Shown: positions 36,672-44,803 of the stretch, piece by piece
How positions within the stretch are numbered: position 1 is the stretch's first letter
Layout: each line of letters starts with the position of its first letter
Source: Leadbetterella sp.
Lineage (GTDB): Bacteria; Bacteroidota; Bacteroidia; Cytophagales; Spirosomataceae
Length of the DNA: 64,000 bases
Assembly (NCBI GenBank): GCA_019638185.1
Contig: JAHBUH010000012.1
Coordinates: 1 to 64,000 of the forward strand
Direction of reading: 5' to 3'
The notes under the pieces: model-generated
What the model was told of the DNA's origin: nothing
Databases searched by the model: none
What the model saw: only the letters and a program-made list of their open reading frames with translations
Translations under genes and position numbers: made by a program

Positions 36672-37600
36672 TATTCCAGTATTTTGGGCCCGGCTTCGTT
36701 TATTTTAGAAACGTAGGTGGTGGACTGAATATTGACTGCCTCAAATTGGGCTTTCATGGCCGCCGCTACTTTCTCAGCGGTTTCACGGCCTTCCGAGAAG
36801 GCAAAAATGGACGGTCCGGCCCCGGAAATGCTGCAGCCCAGGGCGCCTGCTTCCGTAGCCGCCATCTTCACTTCGAAGAAGCGGGGGATCAGGATAGAGC
36901 GGATGGGCTCAATGATGAAGTCTACCATGGAGCGGCCTATCAGCCCGTAGTTGGAGCTCATGAGGCCGGCAATCATCCCGCCCACATTTCCCATCTGGGA
37001 TATGGCCTTATTCATAGACACCTCGTTTTTCAGGATGTGGCGGGCGTCTTTGGTATTCACCTCTATATCCGGGTGGATGAGGGAAACGTAAAGGTTAGCG
37101 GGCACGGGTACTTTAAAGACGTCCAGTGGGGCATAGGAGCGGATCACCACAAATCCCCCCAGGAGGGCCGGAGCCACGTTATCGGCATGGGCTGAGCCGC
37201 AGGCCACGCGTTCGCCTTCCATGGCAAAGGGGAGGAGCTTACCGGTACTCAGGGGTTCCCCCAGCAGCTTATTAGCCGCATAAACGCCTGCTACCGAGCT
37301 GGCCGAGCTGCTGCCCAGGCCGCTGCCCAAAGCCATTTTTTTATGAAGAACCACGTCAAAACCCGTTTGCAGGCCCAGGTGAGCCAGGTATTTAATGATG
37401 GGGACGGAAACCGCATTTTTAGTTTCGTCACGGGTGAGCTTCCCGGCATCGCCGGTTATTTCCTGTATAACGATCCTGTTGTCATTTCTGCGGGTGAGGA
37501 TGACTTCGTCTCCCGGGTTATCCACGGCCAGTCCGAAGATATCGAAACCGCAGGCCACATTGGCTACAGTGGCCGGGGCAAAAACTCTGATTGAATCCAA
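36671..37600 (-). CDS. thrB: homoserine kinase
   Basis: GHMP kinase of 309 residues that phosphorylates homoserine in threonine biosynthesis. The ATP-binding glycine/serine loop is MALGSGLGSSSASSVAGVYA, and the third GHMP motif is GALGCSISGAGPSIFAFS. The frame begins with TTG (37598-37600); between it and the in-frame thrA stop there is no ATG (only ATA, ATT and TTG codons), so a non-ATG start is required. It lies 13 bases after thrA and overlaps DUF4254. Threonine synthase (thrC) is not found in the 37 kb downstream on this strand. Confidence 0.95.
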   Translation of the reverse strand: MDSIRVFAPATVANVACGFDIFGLAVDNPGDEVILTRRNDNRIVIQEITGDAGKLTRDETKNAVSVPIIKYLAHLGLQTGFDVVLHKKMALGSGLGSSSASSVAGVYAANKLLGEPLSTGKLLPFAMEGERVACGSAHADNVAPALLGGFVVIRSYAPLDVFKVPVPANLYVSLIHPDIEVNTKDARHILKNEVSMNKAISQMGNVGGMIAGLMSSNYGLIGRSMVDFIIEPIRSILIPRFFEVKMAATEAGALGCSISGAGPSIFAFSEGRETAEKVAAAMKAQFEAVNIQSTTYVSKINEAGPKILE

Positions 37601-37613
37601 AATGTATTGTATA

Positions 37614-40073
37614 TTAGGCTAGAAAACTACTTAAACTAATGATATCGGCAAAAACCCCCATAGCGGTCACTTCTGCTCCCGCGCCGGGCCCTTTGACTAC
37701 CAGCGGGTTGGTCTCGTACCGGTCGGTGGTAAAAGAAACGATGTTCTCTGAACCGGATAGCGCGTAAAACGGGTGGCCGGCATCTACGCTGGTCAGGCCT
37801 ATGCGGGCCTTGCCGTCTTCAAAACTGGCAATAAACCGCAGGCGTTTCCCTTCGGCATAAGCGGCAGAGATCAGGCCGGCATAATGGCCGTCTTCCTCTT
37901 CCAGCACCTGGTAAAATTCATTGACACTACCAGCGGCCAGGGCTTTCGGACTGAGCAGGGGCGTGTTTTCCACATCTTCGAATTCCAGCTTCAGGCCACA
38001 TTCACGCGCCAGGATGAGAATCTTACGGGCCACGTCCGTGCCGCTGAGGTCATCGCGGGGATCGGGCTCGGTATAGCCTTTTTCTTTGGCTTCTTTCACC
38101 ACATCCACAAATTTTCGCTCCACACTGAAGGTATTGAAGATGTAAGAAAGAGTGCCGCTGAGTACAGCCTCGATCTTCCGGATCTGGTCGCCGCTGTTGA
38201 TCAACCCCTGCAGGGTATTGATGATAGGCAGGCCGGCACCTACATTGGTTTCGTAGAGGAATTTAACGTTCCGCTTGCGGGAGATCTCCCTTAGAGCTAC
38301 GTATTCCTCATACGTACCGGAGTTAGCCACCTTGTTCGGGGTGACGATAGATATGTTACTTTGCAGTACCGGCGCGTAATACTGGATGATATTCTTATCG
38401 GCCGAGCAGTCTACAAACACGCTGTTACTCAGGTTCAGGGCCTGCATGTCTTCGAAAAACTCGCTCTGGTTCACCGGCTCGCCTTCCGTTTCCAGCTTAT
38501 CCAGCCAGCTTTCAAGGTCTATCCCCTCCGGGTTCAGCACCATTTTCCGCGTATTGGTCATGCCCACCACACGGATAGTGAGGTTTTTCTCTTTGCGCAG
38601 GTATTCTTTCTGCGCCCGGATCTGCTTCAGCAGCGTTCTGCCGATGAGCCCGGTAGGGCCCAGGATGAAGAGATTCAGGGTGAAGCCGTCTATTTCAAAG
38701 AACGACTCGTGGATGGCATTGAGCGCTTTGGCAATGTCTTTCTTCTTGATAACAATGGAGATGTTGAGCTCCGAAGAGCCCTGGGCCGTAGCCACCACAT
38801 TGATCCCGTTTTTGCCCAATACGGAAAAGAGCTTACCCGAGATCCCCGAGCTGGAACGCATGCCTTCGCCCACCACGGCCAGGATAGACAGGTTATACTG
38901 AACGGAAACGTTTTCGATCTCGCCGTTAGCGATCTCGCTCTTGAAGCCTTTTTCCAGGATCTGCCGTACTTTTTCACCGGCTGAGGGCTCCACCGCAAAG
39001 CAGATGGAATGCTCTGAAGACGCCTGGGTGATGAGAATAATGGATACCTTATGTTCTGCCATCAGGCCGAAGACCTTGGCAGAAACGCCCGCCACGCCGA
39101 TCATGCCGTTCCCCTGGAGATTAACCAGGGCAATGTCATCAATGGAGCTGATGCCCGTGATGGAGTAGGCCTTCTGGTTTACGGTTTTGGAAATGACCGT
39201 GCCGGTATGGCTGCTTTCAAAAGTATTCAGCACCCGGATGGGGATATCGCGCTGGAAAGCCGGGATCAGGCTGGGCGGATAGATGACCTTAGCACCGAAG
39301 TGCGACAGCTCCATGGCTTCGGAATAAGAGATCTCCGCGATGGAAAACGCATTTTTTACCTTGCGCGGGTCGGCGGTCATCATGCCGTTTACGTCGGTCC
39401 AGATCTCGATGACCTCGGCATTCAGCGCCGCCCCTATGATGGAGGCGGTGTAATCGGAACCGCCCCGGCCCAGCGTGGTGGTGCTGCCGTTTTCATCCGA
39501 ACCTATGAACCCCGTAACACAGTAGATCACGGTGGGGTCATTGAGGTTTTCAATAATATGCTGATTAGTCCGGTGAAAATCCACTTCAGCAAACCCGAAG
39601 GCGCTGTTCGTCTTAATCACCTGGCGGGCATCCACGTATTGGGTGGGAAGGCCCTTTTCTTTGAGCATGAAGGCAATCATCCTGGAAGAAAGCCGCTCGC
39701 CGAAGCTGACCAGGAAGTCAGAAGTGCGCGGACTGAGTTCCCGGATATAGGTGATGCCTTTCAGGAAATCTTCCAGGTCATTGAGTTCCCCTTTTATTTT
39801 GGCCAGGATGGAACTTTGTGATTTAACGGGAACCAGCTGTTTGATGACCTCAAAATGACGGTCTTCCAGGTTCCGGACGATCTCCAGATAGTCTGCCGAA
39901 CCCGATGCGGCGATCCGCCCGGCTTCCAGCAGCTTATTAGTGACGCCTGACATGGCGGAGAATACCACCGCTATACCCGCTGATTTGGAAAATTTCTTCT
40001 GAATAATTTCTGCTACCTCCGTGATGCTTTCCACCGTACCCACCGACGTACCACCGAATTTTAAAACCCTCAT
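37614..40073 (-). CDS. thrA: bifunctional aspartokinase / homoserine dehydrogenase I
   Basis: Fused enzyme of 819 residues catalysing the first and third steps of threonine/methionine synthesis from aspartate. Aspartokinase covers residues 1-300 (MRVLKFGGTSVGTVESI, SFGERLSSRMIA, TLGRGGSDYTASI); two ACT regulatory domains cover about 310-455; homoserine dehydrogenase follows with a dinucleotide fold ILGPTGLIGRTL and ends in KGPGAGAEVTAMGVFADI. The ACT domains imply allosteric inhibition by threonine, known for the family. It heads the operon thrA-thrB-DUF4254-GT9, with an exact -7 box at 40142-40149. Confidence 0.96.
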   Translation of the reverse strand: MRVLKFGGTSVGTVESITEVAEIIQKKFSKSAGIAVVFSAMSGVTNKLLEAGRIAASGSADYLEIVRNLEDRHFEVIKQLVPVKSQSSILAKIKGELNDLEDFLKGITYIRELSPRTSDFLVSFGERLSSRMIAFMLKEKGLPTQYVDARQVIKTNSAFGFAEVDFHRTNQHIIENLNDPTVIYCVTGFIGSDENGSTTTLGRGGSDYTASIIGAALNAEVIEIWTDVNGMMTADPRKVKNAFSIAEISYSEAMELSHFGAKVIYPPSLIPAFQRDIPIRVLNTFESSHTGTVISKTVNQKAYSITGISSIDDIALVNLQGNGMIGVAGVSAKVFGLMAEHKVSIILITQASSEHSICFAVEPSAGEKVRQILEKGFKSEIANGEIENVSVQYNLSILAVVGEGMRSSSGISGKLFSVLGKNGINVVATAQGSSELNISIVIKKKDIAKALNAIHESFFEIDGFTLNLFILGPTGLIGRTLLKQIRAQKEYLRKEKNLTIRVVGMTNTRKMVLNPEGIDLESWLDKLETEGEPVNQSEFFEDMQALNLSNSVFVDCSADKNIIQYYAPVLQSNISIVTPNKVANSGTYEEYVALREISRKRNVKFLYETNVGAGLPIINTLQGLINSGDQIRKIEAVLSGTLSYIFNTFSVERKFVDVVKEAKEKGYTEPDPRDDLSGTDVARKILILARECGLKLEFEDVENTPLLSPKALAAGSVNEFYQVLEEEDGHYAGLISAAYAEGKRLRFIASFEDGKARIGLTSVDAGHPFYALSGSENIVSFTTDRYETNPLVVKGPGAGAEVTAMGVFADIISLSSFLA

Positions 40074-40096
40074 GCGATTTAATGAGTTTATATTGA

Positions 40097-40127
40097 GTCA
40101 TCCCCGGCCTGTGCCCGGCTGAATGAC
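40097..40127 (-). promoter_or_regulatory. hairpin in the thrA leader
   Basis: The arms GTCAT (40097-40101) and ATGAC (40123-40127) enclose a further CCGG/CCGG pairing, forming an imperfect 31-base hairpin inside the ~60-base leader between the -7 box and the thrA ATG. No short threonine/isoleucine-rich leader peptide is found, so classical attenuation is not supported. Confidence 0.3.
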
Positions 40128-40141
40128 CTGGTTATCTTTCG

Positions 40142-40149
40142 CAAATATA
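40142..40149 (-). promoter_or_regulatory. promoter -7 box of the thrA operon
   Basis: Minus strand TATATTTG, exact TAnnTTTG match, 69-76 bases before the thrA ATG. No clear TTTG at -33. Confidence 0.55.
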
Positions 40150-40280
40150 CCAATTATTGTTCCGTTTATCCGTTCCATAAACTCCAATATTGAAATTTTG
40201 GCAAAGAAATTGATATTTTTATTTGACAGAATAAAATATAGTTAGTTATTTGTATAATTATTAATTAATACGACCCGGCC

Positions 40281-40580
40281 ATGGATAAGTATTTTAAGGC
40301 TTTGAATGATGGTACCCGACGTGAGATCCTGGAGATTCTTCGGGTGAATCCGGCTGCTGCGGGCGAGATAGCCGACCGGTTCAATATTTCAAAGCCAAGC
40401 ATCAGTCATCACCTGGATATTCTGAAACAGGCTGACCTGGTGACTGCTAAAAAGAAGGGGCAGTTTGTGATGTATTCCATTAATTTACCGGCCCTGGATG
40501 AAGTGCTGCAATGGTTTTCCCTTTTCAAAACCGAGATTAATGCTGAGAAGCCGAGAATACGGATTCCGCTCCGGGTGTAG
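40281..40580 (+). CDS. ArsR/SdpR-family winged-helix regulator
   Basis: Small DNA-binding repressor of 99 residues. The fold is visible throughout: MDKYFKALNDGTRREILEILR, then the recognition helix region AGEIADRFNISKPSISHHLDILKQADLV and the wing TAKKKGQFVMYSI. It has no Cys-rich metal site (no ELCVCDL motif), so it is closer to the SdpR group than to metal-sensing ArsR proteins. SdpR proteins usually sit beside an SdpI membrane protein, absent here. It is divergent from thrA and 70 bases before an aminotransferase gene, which it may or may not control. Confidence 0.88.
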   Translation: MDKYFKALNDGTRREILEILRVNPAAAGEIADRFNISKPSISHHLDILKQADLVTAKKKGQFVMYSINLPALDEVLQWFSLFKTEINAEKPRIRIPLRV

Positions 40581-40650
40581 TCAGCTCTCAGCTTCGCCTC
40601 ACAGGCTGTGTACATGCTAACTTCTGATTTCTAACTGCTAATGGCTTGTC

Positions 40651-41688
40651 ATGTATAATTTTTACCCGGGCCCTTCCCGCTTGTACGCGCCTGTAAAAGA
40701 TTTTGCGGCTGAGGCGTTTGAATCCGGGATTCTGGAAAAGAATCACCGTTCGGATGATTTCATGCGCCTGCTGCAGGAGTGCATCGGCCTGTTTAAAGAC
40801 CGGCTGAATATCCCACCGGATTACAAGGTTTTCTTTACTTCTTCTGCTACCGAATGCTGGGAGATTTGTGCGCAGTCCTTCCTGAAAGATGCACTCTTTT
40901 ATTATAACGGGGCTTTTGGTGAAAAATGGAAGGTTTATTCGGAACGCATTACGGACAGGGTGCAAGGCTGTGCGTTTGATACCACGGCGGAGCTACCGGT
41001 GGTGGCCGCAGAAGGCCGGGATGTATGTATGGTGGTTAATGAGACCTCTAACGGTACCGCGCTTTCACCGGAAGTGCTGTGGCAGGCCGGGGCAGGAGCC
41101 GGGCTGGTATTGGTGGATGCGGTGTCTTCCCTGGGTGGGGTGGATCATGAAATTTCTCTGGGCGATATCTGGATCAGCTCTTCCCAGAAGTGCCTGGGGC
41201 TGCCTCCGGGCATGGGCATCCTGGTGGTATCACCGCGGGCGCTGCAGCGGGCGGCTGAGGTAAATGACCACCGTTATTATAACAGCGCCCTGTTTATAGA
41301 AAGTAATTTTGACCGTTTTCAGACCCCGTATACACCGAATATCCTGGCGGTTTATCTTTTAAAACGCTTACTGGAAGGCCTGGAAAATGTACGGGTGATC
41401 TCGGAAAGGGTCAGTCGCCGGGCGGCGGAGATCTACCGCTTCCTGGAGGGCTTTGAGTCAGGTGAGGCGCTGATCGGGAACCCGGCGGTGCGGTCGTCCA
41501 CGGTGATTGCAGTGAGCTGCCCGGAAGCCGGATCCCTGAGTCGTTACCTGCTGGAGCGTGATGTCAATATAGGCAAGGGTTACGGGGCCTGGAAGGACTC
41601 CACTTTCCGGATTGCTAATTTTCCGGCCATATCCGATTCCGATTTTGAGGTGTTATTCAGTTTACTTCGTAATTTTGCACACCGTTAA
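40651..41688 (+). CDS. class V PLP aminotransferase (phosphoserine aminotransferase-like)
   Basis: Fold-type I PLP enzyme of 345 residues. It starts MYNFYPGPSRLYAPVKDF, with the PGP motif common to SerC and alanine-glyoxylate aminotransferases; HRSDDF and TSSATECWEICAQ follow; the PLP lysine is Lys180 in DIWISSSQKCLGLPPGMGIL. Phosphoserine aminotransferase (serine synthesis) is likely but an alanine-glyoxylate-type function is not excluded, since the usual SerC phosphate-binding HR...RR residues are not all evident. It is followed 11 bases later by marC. Confidence 0.8.
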   Translation: MYNFYPGPSRLYAPVKDFAAEAFESGILEKNHRSDDFMRLLQECIGLFKDRLNIPPDYKVFFTSSATECWEICAQSFLKDALFYYNGAFGEKWKVYSERITDRVQGCAFDTTAELPVVAAEGRDVCMVVNETSNGTALSPEVLWQAGAGAGLVLVDAVSSLGGVDHEISLGDIWISSSQKCLGLPPGMGILVVSPRALQRAAEVNDHRYYNSALFIESNFDRFQTPYTPNILAVYLLKRLLEGLENVRVISERVSRRAAEIYRFLEGFESGEALIGNPAVRSSTVIAVSCPEAGSLSRYLLERDVNIGKGYGAWKDSTFRIANFPAISDSDFEVLFSLLRNFAHR

Positions 41689-41699
41689 ACCGTAAAGTC

Positions 41700-42284
41700 A
41701 TGGATTTTTTTACTGAATTTGACCTGAAGGAGCTTTTCTCCGTTACCATTATTCTTTTCTCGGTGATTGATATCCTGGGTTCTATCCCCATCATCCTGAA
41801 CCTGAGAAAGAAGATCGGTGATGTGCATGCCGAGCGGATCACGCTGGTTTCCGGCGCGCTGATGCTCATTTATCTTTTTGTGGGAGTGAAGATCCTGCAG
41901 CTTTTCGGGGTAGATGTGAAGTCTTTTGCGGTGGCCGGTGCGCTTATCCTGCTGATCATCAGCTTTGAGATGATCCTGGGCCGGGAGATCTTCAAGCATA
42001 ACGCTGCCACAGACGGTAAGGGCTCTACCATAGTGCCCCTGGCCTTCCCGATCATAGCCGGGGCGGGTACTATGACCACCCTTATCTCCCTTAAAGCCGC
42101 CTACCACGATGTGAATATTGTGGCGGGTATCCTGCTTAACCTTATCCTGATCTACGTGGTGCTGAAGTCATCGGGCTGGCTGGAAAGAAAGCTGGAGCCG
42201 GGCACGGTAGAAGTGCTGCAAAAGGTTTTCGGGCTCATTATCCTGGCCATTGCCATTAAGCTGATCAAAGAGAATCTTTTCTGA
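41700..42284 (+). CDS. MarC-family integral membrane protein
   Basis: Inner-membrane protein of 194 residues with about six hydrophobic helices, matching the MarC/NAAT family: VIDILGSIPIILNLRKKIGD at the first helix, AGALILLIISFEMILG, and PLAFPIIAGAGTMTTLISL in the middle. Despite the old name, MarC is not shown to cause multidrug resistance; an amino acid transport role is suggested for some members. Its last 20 bases overlap the end of the convergent YhhN gene. Confidence 0.92.
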   Translation: MDFFTEFDLKELFSVTIILFSVIDILGSIPIILNLRKKIGDVHAERITLVSGALMLIYLFVGVKILQLFGVDVKSFAVAGALILLIISFEMILGREIFKHNAATDGKGSTIVPLAFPIIAGAGTMTTLISLKAAYHDVNIVAGILLNLILIYVVLKSSGWLERKLEPGTVEVLQKVFGLIILAIAIKLIKENLF

Positions 42285-42882
42285 GCCACCCTTCCAGGAT
42301 CAGGTACTGGGCCGCCCCGTAGGTGCTCATGATGTAGAGCGCGTCTTTGGGGATGTCTGTATGAAATTTATTGACCGCTATCAGGGAATCGGAGATAATA
42401 AACAGCACGGCCCCGGCCAGGATATACCGGTAAGAGGCCTTTGAAGGGGTATTCCGGGAGGCTGCGTAAATGCCCATGAGCGTGATGACCGTACAGTAAA
42501 TGACCACGGGAATCCGCAGATCACCCGGGATACGGGGGTAGAGAAAGACCAGGAAGCCCGAAGTGACCCAAACAAAGAGCAGGATGGCTATGAAGGAGAA
42601 GCGGTATTCATTGCGAAACAGGAAAATGTAGGAAACATGCGCCAGGAGGAAGGATACCAGCCCGGGAATAAACCAACCGTCAAACATCAGGAAGACGTCA
42701 CCCAGGAAACTGAAAAACAGCGCCAGGAAATAGGCTTTATCGGTTACCCCCTCCTGCCGCGCGATGAGCATGAGCAGGGGAATAAGCAGGGGCTTGGTGA
42801 CGAGCACCAGCGGCCGGTGCCAGGCTATGCTCCCGTAGATTTCCAACAGGAGGATGACGACGAAAAAGAGTCTTGTTCGCAT
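42265..42882 (-). CDS. YhhN/TMEM86 family membrane protein (lysoplasmalogenase-like)
   Basis: Polytopic membrane protein of 205 residues with about seven or eight helices. The family pattern FLALFFSFLGDVFLMFDGWFIPGLVSFLLAHVSYI is clear (conserved Asp in LGD and His in LAH). Eukaryotic TMEM86 and some bacterial members hydrolyse the vinyl-ether bond of lysoplasmalogens; whether this organism has plasmalogens is unknown. It lies 8 bases after the nucleotidase gene on the same strand, so it may be the last gene of the maf operon. Confidence 0.85.
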   Translation of the reverse strand: MRTRLFFVVILLLEIYGSIAWHRPLVLVTKPLLIPLLMLIARQEGVTDKAYFLALFFSFLGDVFLMFDGWFIPGLVSFLLAHVSYIFLFRNEYRFSFIAILLFVWVTSGFLVFLYPRIPGDLRIPVVIYCTVITLMGIYAASRNTPSKASYRYILAGAVLFIISDSLIAVNKFHTDIPKDALYIMSTYGAAQYLILEGWLRKDSL

Positions 42883-42890
42883 TGTTTTTT

Positions 42891-43439
42891 TTACTTATTT
42901 ATATCTCCGCCGGTGTACAAAATTTCATAAATTTCCTTCCAGTCCCTCACCCGCCGGTAGCCCTCTACCTGCGTGTTATGCATGGAATGGAAGAGCAGCT
43001 TTTCTCCCTCAAATTTATCGAAGTTCCGGGCGTGGTCATCGATCATGATGTCGCCGTGTACAATAGACTTATCGCCGCAAAACACCATGTTCCGCCAGGA
43101 AATGAAAGGAAAATGACGTTCCAGCCAGCGGACTTTCTCCGTCAGGGAATTGGGAAATTCCGTGGCGGCAGAGACCACAAATACCTCGTATTTTTCATGC
43201 AGGGCTTTAACCACCTCTACGGAATCCGGGAAGCTCTCCAGGTCACTGAAGAAGCCGGGTTCAAAGAGCTCATTGCGGTATGAGTCAAAATGGCTCTGGC
43301 GCACATAGGAATAGAAGTCTTTGTCTTCAAAAAAATCTTTGGTCAGGTTCTGGTTATTTCTTTCATTGAAGATTCTCAGGATTTTGGCGCCGGTGTCGGC
43401 CAGCACATCGTCCATGTCAATGATCAGTCGTTTTTTCAT
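42891..43439 (-). CDS. HAD-family 5'(3')-deoxyribonucleotidase (NT5C-like)
   Basis: Cytoplasmic phosphatase of 182 residues. HAD motif I is IDMDDVLADTGAK (nucleophile Asp and acid Asp), motif II is FVVSAATEFP, and motif IV is GDIMIDDHARNFDKF. The DMDDVLAD start and overall size match NT5C-type deoxyribonucleotidases that trim dNMPs. It follows the orphan sorting-domain gene and maf on the same strand; maf also acts on unwanted nucleotides, so the operon may serve nucleotide-pool sanitation (inference). Confidence 0.88.
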   Translation of the reverse strand: MKKRLIIDMDDVLADTGAKILRIFNERNNQNLTKDFFEDKDFYSYVRQSHFDSYRNELFEPGFFSDLESFPDSVEVVKALHEKYEVFVVSAATEFPNSLTEKVRWLERHFPFISWRNMVFCGDKSIVHGDIMIDDHARNFDKFEGEKLLFHSMHNTQVEGYRRVRDWKEIYEILYTGGDINK

Positions 43440-43454
43440 ATTTATCTTTTCACT

Positions 43455-43700
43455 TTACGGATGGTACCCCTTTACAATTTTCTTGGACCGGATCCGGTCA
43501 TCCTGGTTTACAATCACAAAATAGATGCCTTCCGGCAGGCCGGTCAGGTCAAAATCATGCAGGCCTTTATTATGAACGGCTTCGGAAATCAGCTTCCCGG
43601 CCAGGTTTTGCAGTTCAAACCGGGTTTCCGGTCCGGCCGGAACCTTTACATAGACTTTGTCGTCTTCCTCATTCAGAAATATAACTACCTGCTCTTTCAT
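43455..43700 (-). CDS. orphan protein resembling a T9SS type A sorting domain (81 aa)
   Basis: A free-standing 81-residue protein. From about residue 20 it reads like the C-terminal secretion domain of type IX cargo: a strand VYVKVPAG, FELQNLAGKLISEAV, the LTGLPEGIYFVIV core, and the terminal KKIVKGY. Normally this domain is the last ~75 residues of a large exported protein; here there is no cargo, no signal peptide and no room for one. Its ATG overlaps the maf stop by four bases (ATGA), which argues for real, coupled translation in the maf operon rather than random DNA. Function unknown; either a stranded remnant or a cytoplasmic reuse of the fold. Confidence 0.7.
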   Translation of the reverse strand: MKEQVVIFLNEEDDKVYVKVPAGPETRFELQNLAGKLISEAVHNKGLHDFDLTGLPEGIYFVIVNQDDRIRSKKIVKGYHP

Positions 43701-44278
43701 TCGCCGAACCGGATATAGGGTTTGAGATGATGATATACCTGGTGCACGGGCAGGCCCATCACGTTATAAAATGACCCTTCCAGGCGGTCAATGCCCACCA
43801 TCCCGATGAAATCCTGTACGCCGTAGCCACCGGCTTTGTCATAAGGGCTGAAATGGTCTACATAATAATCTATTTCTTGCGGCGAAAGGGCTTTAAAGTG
43901 TACCAAAGTGGTATCGGAAAAGGTGATCAGGCTGTTATTAGCTCGGATGCAAACGCCCGTAACCACCCGGTGAGTATTATCACTCAGGCCCTTCAGCATC
44001 TCCACCGCCTCCTGCCGGTCTTCCGGTTTATTCAAAATCCGGCCGTTAACGATCACCACCGTATCTGCTCCCAGGATGATCTGTCGCGGATCTTCATAAG
44101 GGAAGGCTTCCACTTTACGGCGGGCCAGCACTTCGGGCACTTTTTCAGCGGGCAGGTCAGGGTCAAAACTCTCGTCTACCGCTGTGGGGATCACTTCAAA
44201 CCGGAACCCGGCTTCCTCCAGGATCTGCCTTCTGCGGGGCGAGGCCGAGACCAGAATAATTTTCTCACTTATTTTCAT
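43697..44278 (-). CDS. maf: Maf-like nucleoside triphosphate pyrophosphatase
   Basis: Cytoplasmic house-cleaning enzyme of 193 residues that hydrolyses dTTP/UTP or modified nucleotides. Signatures: ILVSASPRRRQILEEAGFRFEV at the N-terminus, ILGADTVVIVNGRILNKP, and DKAGGYGVQDF with SFYNVMGLPV at the end. Subfamily (YhdE against YceF type) is not settled; the GYGVQ segment leans to the dTTP/UTP-active YhdE type. First gene of a minus-strand operon with the orphan sorting-domain protein and the nucleotidase; divergent from a MarR gene. Confidence 0.93.
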   Translation of the reverse strand: MKISEKIILVSASPRRRQILEEAGFRFEVIPTAVDESFDPDLPAEKVPEVLARRKVEAFPYEDPRQIILGADTVVIVNGRILNKPEDRQEAVEMLKGLSDNTHRVVTGVCIRANNSLITFSDTTLVHFKALSPQEIDYYVDHFSPYDKAGGYGVQDFIGMVGIDRLEGSFYNVMGLPVHQVYHHLKPYIRFGE

Positions 44279-44299
44279 GAACAGGTCGTGAATTATTTC

Positions 44300-44307
44300 T
44301 ACTTTTG
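44300..44307 (+). promoter_or_regulatory. promoter -7 box of the second MarR gene
   Basis: TACTTTTG, exact TAnnTTTG match, 32-39 bases ahead of the ATG at 44339. The predicted start point (about 44314) falls on the palindrome at 44314-44325. Confidence 0.55.
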
Positions 44308-44313
44308 TAAATT

Positions 44314-44325
44314 ATGTAAATACAT
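44314..44325 (+). promoter_or_regulatory. candidate operator: palindrome at the MarR transcription start
   Basis: ATGTA-AA-TACAT, a perfect 5-bp inverted repeat with a 2-base spacer, set in a run with three GTAA units (44307, 44316 and 44326). Its location at the start point of a MarR gene suits autorepression; binding is inference. Confidence 0.4.
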
Positions 44326-44338
44326 GTAACTTAGAAAG

Positions 44339-44803
44339 ATGAGTTTAGAGACCGAAATCAAGCAAACCCGCCCTTTTCAGTCGGAGAGCGAGAAATGCAT
44401 CGTAAATATCATATATACGAATAACCTGATCACTATCTTTCACAATAAAATAGTGAAGGATTTTGATATCAGTATTGAGCAGTATAATGTTTTACGCATT
44501 TTAAAGGGGCAAAACGGCACACCGATCACCATTAACGGCATCATTGACCGGATGCTGGATAAGATGTCGAATGCCTCACGACTGGTGGATAAATTATATT
44601 TCAAGAGGCTGGTAGACCGCCGGCAGAAGGAAACCAACCGGCGCGCCTGTGATGTGACCCTGACCCCTAAAGGCGCGGAAGTGCTGAATGCCATCAGCAA
44701 GGCCCTGAGTGACCGGGTGGAGAACCACCTGGACATGAGCCGGGCAGAGCTGGAGCAACTGAACACCCTGCTGGATAAATTCAGAGAAAAATTAATGAAA
44801 TGA
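44339..44803 (+). CDS. MarR-family transcriptional regulator
   Basis: Winged-helix regulator of 154 residues. Landmarks: FDISIEQYNVLRILKGQNGTPITI, the recognition region IIDRMLDKMSNASRLVDKLYFKRLVDRRQKETNRRACDVTLTPKG, and a C-terminal dimer helix. The wing carries the family's DRR-type motif. It overlaps the following lipoprotein hydrolase gene by four bases (ATGA), so regulator and hydrolase are co-transcribed. A palindrome at the start point suggests it represses itself and the hydrolase, with a ligand related to the hydrolase's substrate or product (inference). Confidence 0.9.
   Translation: MSLETEIKQTRPFQSESEKCIVNIIYTNNLITIFHNKIVKDFDISIEQYNVLRILKGQNGTPITINGIIDRMLDKMSNASRLVDKLYFKRLVDRRQKETNRRACDVTLTPKGAEVLNAISKALSDRVENHLDMSRAELEQLNTLLDKFREKLMK

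Noticed and set aside
39051-39821. 256-codon plus-strand frame inside thrA
   Set aside because: Antisense shadow of thrA; composition rich in Gly/Arg/His as expected from reversed GC-rich coding DNA.
40074-40140. Threonine attenuator (leader peptide) before thrA
   Set aside because: No short frame rich in Thr/Ile codons and no terminator-type T-run; only an imperfect hairpin is present.
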